The notes beneath the pieces were generated by a model that searched no databases, was not told where the DNA came from, and saw only the letters and a list, made by a program, of their open reading frames with translations. Source: CAZFVY01 sp964522665 (GTDB lineage Bacteria > Verrucomicrobiota > Verrucomicrobiia > Limisphaerales > CAZFVY01). Taken from it: a stretch of 10,979 nt of DNA. Positions within the stretch are counted from its first letter, which is position 1; every line of letters begins with the position of its first letter. Both the position numbers and the translations under genes were made by a program. Of this stretch, positions 7,147 through 10,979 are shown piece after piece. The stretch spans positions 1-10,979 of the forward strand of contig CAZFVY010000153.1 of NCBI GenBank assembly GCA_964522665.1, read 5' to 3'.

Positions 7147-8595
7147 TCATTTTCCGCTCGCCGCCGGGCCGCCGCCGAATTGTTTCCAGTATTGTTCCTT
7201 GAACGGATTGACCGTTGGGCCGACGGCGTTCTCGTTGACGAGGCAGGGTTGGATTTCGTCCCACCAGCGGTCGTACGCCGCCTTGAGCGCGCGCACGACC
7301 TGCGGGCGCTGGGGAATGAGGTTGTTCTTTTCGCCGGGGTCATGCCGCAGGTCGAAGAGTTCCCATTTCTCACCGTGCGTCACGGCGTTGACCAGATGGT
7401 AGCGGGGGCTGCGGATGCCGCATTGGGCATACTTTGACTCGGCGGCCTTGCCGCGTTCCCACCGACCGACCTGGGTGAGGAGCACCCGATTGGGCCAGCG
7501 CGCCCGCGCGTCCTTGAGCAGAGGGACGAGACTGCGGCCCTCGACTTGTTTTTGGGCGGCGTCCGAAAGTTTGGCGCCGGCCAATTCCGCCAGCGTCGGA
7601 AAAACGTCGATGTGGGCGGTCAGCTTATCGACGTTCACGCCGCCTTTGATGACGCCGGTCCAGCGCCAAAAGGCCGGCACCCGCGTGCCGCCCTCATACG
7701 GCGTCACCTTGCTGCCGCGCATGCCCGCGTTGTAGAGCGGGACGCCGACGGTGCCGCCATTGTCCGTCATGAAGATAACGAGGGTATTGCGGTCCAGGCC
7801 CCAGTCTTTAAGCCGGGCGAGCAAGCCGCCGAAATTGTAGTCAATGTTGCCGATCATGCCGTAGAACTTCGCCACGTTTGGCGGGACTTTGCCGGCGTAA
7901 AGTTTTTCGTCCTCGGGCGGGCACTGCAGAGGTTCGTGCGGCGCGTTGGGAGTCAGATAGACAAAGAACGGCGCGGCTCCGCCGCGTTGGGCGTCGATCC
8001 ATTTCAGCGCCTGCTCAAAGAAGAGATCCGTGCAGTAGCCCGTGGTTTTCTCAAACTTGCCGTTATGCTTGATCGCAGGATTGAAATAGGTGTTGCCCGG
8101 CGCGTCGCCGCAACTCCCGGGAAACGTTTGGCCGATGCCACCGCCTCCGTGGATATAAACCTCATCGAAGCCACGGCGGTCGGGCTGATACGGGTCTTCG
8201 TCGCCCAAATGCCACTTGCCGAAAATGCCGGTCGTGTAACCGGCGCTCTTCAAAACCTGGGCGAGCGTCGTCGCGCCGAGCGTCAGGCGCTCGCGCTCGA
8301 AGATCGTGTGCGTGACGCCATTGCGAAATTCATGGCGGCCCGTCATGAGCGCCGCGCGCGTTGGCGAGCAAGTCGGGCTGACGTGGAAATCGGTGAACCG
8401 GACGCTCTGCGCGTAGAAATGATCGATATTCGGGGTTTTGAGGACGGGGTTGCCGTGACAACTCAAGTCGCCGTAGCCTTGGTCGTCGGTCATCACGAGG
8501 ATGATGTTGGGGCGCGCCGGAAAATCGGCCGCGCTCGCCGTGGTTATCCAAACGACGGCCAGCAACCAACCTGCGCGCGGCAAAGACGTTTTCAC
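7147..8595 (-). CDS. Exported formylglycine-dependent sulfatase (arylsulfatase family S1)
   Basis: The product hydrolyses sulfate esters, probably on a carbohydrate, and belongs to the type I sulfatases. Numbered from the GTG at 8595 (482 residues), a signal peptide covers residues 1-22. The signature CSPTR gives C76, the residue converted to formylglycine, with P78 and R80 in place. Metal and sulfate ligands are visible: D37/D38 (MTDDQGYGD), K127 and H129 (GKWHLG), H220 (APHEP), D278/N279 (MTDNGG) and K296 (RGSK). The C-terminal part (WELFDLRHDPGEKNNL, then YDRWWDEIQP) is typical of these enzymes. The frame stays open another 119 codons upstream, but that stretch overlaps the divergent DUF1015 gene and would bury the signal peptide, so the GTG is chosen. 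It converges on the DUF4038 gene with a 68-base gap. No maturase gene is in the window. Confidence 0.93.
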   Translation of the reverse strand: MKTSLPRAGWLLAVVWITTASAADFPARPNIILVMTDDQGYGDLSCHGNPVLKTPNIDHFYAQSVRFTDFHVSPTCSPTRAALMTGRHEFRNGVTHTIFERERLTLGATTLAQVLKSAGYTTGIFGKWHLGDEDPYQPDRRGFDEVYIHGGGGIGQTFPGSCGDAPGNTYFNPAIKHNGKFEKTTGYCTDLFFEQALKWIDAQRGGAAPFFVYLTPNAPHEPLQCPPEDEKLYAGKVPPNVAKFYGMIGNIDYNFGGLLARLKDWGLDRNTLVIFMTDNGGTVGVPLYNAGMRGSKVTPYEGGTRVPAFWRWTGVIKGGVNVDKLTAHIDVFPTLAELAGAKLSDAAQKQVEGRSLVPLLKDARARWPNRVLLTQVGRWERGKAAESKYAQCGIRSPRYHLVNAVTHGEKWELFDLRHDPGEKNNLIPQRPQVVRALKAAYDRWWDEIQPCLVNENAVGPTVNPFKEQYWKQFGGGPAASGK

Positions 8596-8667
8596 AAAAG
8601 GGTGGCCTGTATTCTGGCGGGTCGAGGGGATTTGGCAAACCCGTTTTTCAGCGCGTTTTGAAGCCGG

Positions 8668-8699
8668 GCGCGGAGGCAGAATTCTTCCGCGCATTTTTT
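8668..8699 (+). terminator. Terminator-like hairpin with T6 tract in the leader of the DUF1015 gene
   Basis: GCGCGGAGG (8668-8676) pairs with CTTCCGCGC (8684-8692) in a 9-pair stem with one G-T pair and a 7-base loop, followed by A and six T residues (8694-8699). On the plus strand this has the form of an intrinsic terminator. No plus-strand gene ends upstream; the nearest upstream gene is the divergent sulfatase. The hairpin sits 26-44 bases before the possible DUF1015 starts, so it could be an attenuator in that gene's leader or could stop antisense reading. A weaker hairpin with a bulged A (8627-8642) followed by T5 lies just upstream. Confidence 0.5.
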
Positions 8700-8743
8700 G
8701 CGTGTCATCGATCGGGTGGCAAACTATGTTGCCCGCGCTTTTT

Positions 8744-9958
8744 ATGGCTCGAATCCAGCCCTTTGCCGCGTTGCGGCCGCAACCGCAATTGGCCGCCCGC
8801 ATCTGCGAGCTGCCGTACGACGTCATGTCCTCGAACGAGGCCCGCGCCCTGGCGGCGGGCAATCCGCTCAGTTTTCTGCGGGTCAGCAAACCCGAAATCG
8901 ATTTGCCGCCCGCGACCGACCCGTACGACCCGCAGGTGTACGCGAAGGGCAAGGAGAACTTTACCCGCCTGATCGCGGACGGCTCGTTGCGGCAGGACCC
9001 GGCGCCGTGGTTTTACCTCTATCGCCAGGTGATGGGGCCACATGCGCAGCTCGGCTTGGTGGCCGTGGCCAGTTGCGATGATTATTTGAACCAGATCATC
9101 AAAAAGCATGAGCTGACTCGGCCGGACAAAGAGGATGATCGCGTGCGCCATATTGAGACGCTCTCGGCGCAGACTGGCCCCGTGTTTCTGACTTACCGCG
9201 CGCAGCCGGCGCTGGATCAACTCTTCGCCGCCCGCGCGGCGGAACCGGCGGCGATTGATTTTACGGCGGCGGATGGGGTGCGCCATACGGCCTGGGTTAT
9301 TCGGGACGCGCCGGGCATCCAGTTGATCCAAGAGCAATTCGCCGCGATTCCCGCCCTTTACATCGCGGATGGCCATCATCGTTGCGCGGCGGCGGCCAGA
9401 GTGCATCAGGCCGCCCCGGGAAACGCCGCGCGCGGCCAGTTCCTGGCGGTCATCTTCCCGAGCAACCAATTGCAGATTCTGCCGTATAATCGGGCCTTGA
9501 AGGATCTGAACGGACTCACGCCGGCGGCGTTGCTCGCGGCGCTGGACGCGATTTTCATCATTCAGCCGGGCGGCTCCGGGCGGCCGGGACGGAAGCACGA
9601 AGTCGGTTTATTTCTGGATGGCGCCTGGCGCACGCTTCATTTCCGGCCGAAATTCGCGGCCGCCCAAGACGCCATCGAGACGTTGGACGTTACCCTGCTG
9701 CAAAAGTATGTGCTGTGGCCGATCTTCGGCATCGAGGACCCGCGCACGAGCAAGCGGGTCGATTTTGTCGGAGGCATCCGCGGCCCGGGCGAATTGGAAA
9801 AGCTGGTTCGCGCGGGTGATTTCGCCTGCGCGTTTTCGATGTATCCGACGGGCATCGATGATTTGATGACAATCGCGGACGCGGGTGGCATCATGCCGCC
9901 GAAGAGCACGTGGTTTGAACCGAAATTGCGCGACGCGATGTTTTGTCACCTCATTTAG
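8744..9958 (+). CDS. DUF1015 family protein
   Basis: This 404-residue cytoplasmic protein belongs to the DUF1015 family. It begins MARIQPFAALRP, the usual family N-terminus, then LPYDVMSSNEAR (23-34), a KHELT...KEDDR segment (121-132), the signature DGHHRCAAA at 209-217, and the family C-terminus MPPKSTWFEPKL (384-395). Length is normal. DUF1015 genes are often found near serine-biosynthesis genes, and the DGHHR motif recalls ParB/Srx-fold serine kinases such as SerK, so a role in serine or small-molecule phosphate metabolism is conceivable but unproven here. An in-frame ATG at 8726, preceded by GGGTGG, is an alternative start adding six residues; I prefer 8744 because of the family N-terminus. 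The CDF gene follows after 54 bases and may share the transcript. A terminator-like hairpin lies in the leader. Confidence 0.9.
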   Translation: MARIQPFAALRPQPQLAARICELPYDVMSSNEARALAAGNPLSFLRVSKPEIDLPPATDPYDPQVYAKGKENFTRLIADGSLRQDPAPWFYLYRQVMGPHAQLGLVAVASCDDYLNQIIKKHELTRPDKEDDRVRHIETLSAQTGPVFLTYRAQPALDQLFAARAAEPAAIDFTAADGVRHTAWVIRDAPGIQLIQEQFAAIPALYIADGHHRCAAAARVHQAAPGNAARGQFLAVIFPSNQLQILPYNRALKDLNGLTPAALLAALDAIFIIQPGGSGRPGRKHEVGLFLDGAWRTLHFRPKFAAAQDAIETLDVTLLQKYVLWPIFGIEDPRTSKRVDFVGGIRGPGELEKLVRAGDFACAFSMYPTGIDDLMTIADAGGIMPPKSTWFEPKLRDAMFCHLI

Positions 9959-10012
9959 CGCTCGTCGTCAACCGGAGACCAACCGGAAGGCGGCGCGGGC
10001 AAATTCAATCAA

Positions 10013-10888
10013 GTGTCCACCGCCCGCCTCCAACGCAGCCTGCGCGCCACCTTTCTCGGAATGGCGGCGAACGCGACGCTTTCAGTGGTTAAGCTGCTCG
10101 CGGGCATCTTCGGCCATTCCCACGCGTTGACGGCGGACGCCGTTGAGTCGCTCGCCGACCTGTTCAGCTCGATCGTGGTCTGGCGGGCGCTCGTGGTCGC
10201 GGCGGCGCCCGAGGACGAGGATCATCCTTACGGTCATGGCAAGGCGGAACCGATCGCGGCGGCGATCGTATCGACCATGCTCTTGCTGGCGGCGGTGGGT
10301 ATCGGGTTAACCTCTTTGACCAACATTTTCTCGCCGCGCGGCGGTCCAAAAGCCTTTACGCTGCTGGTTTTGTTGGCGGTGGTCGTGGTCAAAGAGGGCC
10401 TTTTTCGGTTTGTCTTGCGGGAGGCGGCGACCGTGGATAGCTCGGCCGTGCGCAGCGACGCCTGGCACCACCGCAGCGACGCGATCACCTCGATGGCGGC
10501 GGCGGTCGGCATCGGCGTGGCCCTGGTGGGCGGGCCGAGATTTCAGGCGGCCGACGACGCGGCGGCGATCGTGGCGGCGGGCATCATCGCGTGGAATGGC
10601 TGGCGGCTGTTGCGGCCGGCGATGGATGAGTTGATGGACGCCACGCCAAACCTCGCGATGGGAGACCGGATTCGCCGGGTGGCGGCGGTCATGCCGGGAG
10701 TGGCGCGGGTGGAGAAATGCATCGTCCGTAAAATGGGCTACCACTATTTTGTCGATATGCATCTCGAAGTGGACCCGGAGATCACGGTGCGCGAGGGACA
10801 CCGCATCGCCCATGCGGTGAAGGATCGCGTGCGGGATCAGATTCCGGCGGTGCGGGACGTATTGGTGCATATCGAGCCAAGCGGCTAG
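10013..10888 (+). CDS. Cation diffusion facilitator (CDF) family metal exporter
   Basis: The 291-residue inner-membrane protein resembles the CDF family, proton antiporters that export Zn2+, Fe2+, Mn2+ or related ions. It has about six membrane segments and a cytoplasmic metal-sensing domain (about 210-291). By comparison with E. coli YiiP/FieF, membrane site A is E45/D49 (ESLAD) plus H152/D156 (HHRSD), where YiiP has Asp at 45. Site B is intact as D68, H71, H75 (EDEDHPYGHGKAE). In the C-terminal domain H250, H263 and H286 match site C histidines, while the position near YiiP H232 is not His. The start is a GTG at 10013; an internal ATG at 10061 would remove part of the first helix region. 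It lies 54 bases after the DUF1015 gene on the same strand. Metal specificity cannot be fixed from sequence. Confidence 0.92.
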   Translation: MSTARLQRSLRATFLGMAANATLSVVKLLAGIFGHSHALTADAVESLADLFSSIVVWRALVVAAAPEDEDHPYGHGKAEPIAAAIVSTMLLLAAVGIGLTSLTNIFSPRGGPKAFTLLVLLAVVVVKEGLFRFVLREAATVDSSAVRSDAWHHRSDAITSMAAAVGIGVALVGGPRFQAADDAAAIVAAGIIAWNGWRLLRPAMDELMDATPNLAMGDRIRRVAAVMPGVARVEKCIVRKMGYHYFVDMHLEVDPEITVREGHRIAHAVKDRVRDQIPAVRDVLVHIEPSG

Positions 10889-10909
10889 GCGCCGACGCGC
10901 GCCTTTCTC
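10887..10909 (+). terminator. Weak candidate terminator after the CDF gene
   Basis: AGGCGC (10887-10892) pairs with GCGCCT (10899-10904) around a 6-base loop and is followed by TTCTC. The stem begins inside the TAG stop codon. The stem is short and the T tract is broken, so this may be weak or not functional. Nothing else I can support lies in 10910-10979. Confidence 0.3.
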
Positions 10910-10979
10910 CCGGAAGCGCCCGGGCGGGTGTGTGACCGGAAAGTAACCTCGGCTACGCGGCGGGCGTGATTTTAAGACG

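Noticed and set aside
7546..8661. Plus-strand open frame of 371 codons opposite the sulfatase gene
   Set aside because: Antisense to the CSPTR-containing sulfatase and without domain features.
8501..8725. N-terminal extension of the DUF1015 frame back to 8501
   Set aside because: It overlaps the sulfatase signal-peptide region and contains the terminator-like hairpin; family members start at MA.I.PF.
8596..8952. 119-codon N-terminal extension of the sulfatase frame
   Set aside because: It overlaps the start of the divergent DUF1015 gene, has no sulfatase similarity and would place the signal peptide internally.
8705..9598. Minus-strand open frame of 297 codons opposite the DUF1015 gene
   Set aside because: Arg-rich shadow of a clear DUF1015 coding frame.
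9970..9987. Direct repeat AACCGGA (9970-9976 and 9981-9987) before the CDF gene
   Set aside because: Two short copies in a GC-rich gap are easily due to chance and no further copies are seen.
1..10979. CRISPR array, tRNA, rRNA, insertion sequence or phage genes
   Set aside because: No regular repeat-spacer pattern, cloverleaf, rRNA-like segment, transposase or integrase frame is visible on either strand.

Overview
The window looks like chromosomal DNA of a GC-rich, glycan-degrading bacterium of the Planctomycetota/Verrucomicrobiota type, with Verrucomicrobiota my best guess. The grounds are a cluster of exported glycoside hydrolases next to a formylglycine sulfatase, a Tat-exported SMP-30/gluconolactonase-like protein, a DUF5060/DUF4038 hydrolase, a DUF1015 protein, few convincing Shine-Dalgarno sites, and a non-coding patch packed with short palindromes. 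No rRNA, tRNA or phylogenetic marker is present, so the assignment is an inference.

Layout. Positions 4-1131 (minus strand) hold an unrecognised cytoplasmic-looking protein built of two 125-residue copies of one unit. Positions 1132-1511 are non-coding and carry at least eight small inverted repeats, resembling a dispersed palindromic element. Positions 1512-5232 hold three minus-strand genes for exported proteins, transcribed in the order SMP-30-like beta-propeller, GH18 chitinase-like enzyme, unassigned TIM-barrel hydrolase. The last two are 13 bases apart and probably co-transcribed. Across a 157-base divergent intergenic region lies a plus-strand DUF5060-DUF4038 (GH140-like) hydrolase at 5390-7078. 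It converges on a minus-strand sulfatase at 7147-8595. A second divergent intergenic region with a terminator-like hairpin leads into a plus-strand pair: a DUF1015 protein (8744-9958) and a CDF-family metal transporter (10013-10888).

How the genes may work together. The four exported carbohydrate proteins plus the sulfatase look like part of a scattered polysaccharide-utilisation region that removes sugar and sulfate groups from a decorated glycan. No transporter, regulator or formylglycine-generating enzyme is in the window, so the substrate cannot be named. The DUF1015/CDF pair is housekeeping-like and probably unrelated. The least ordinary items are the tandem-duplicated orphan protein, the palindrome-rich patch, the unassigned hydrolase, an Asp-to-Glu change at a putative catalytic position of the DUF4038 enzyme, and the terminator-like hairpin in front of the DUF1015 gene. 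I did not find convincing evidence of a complete, previously undescribed multi-gene system.
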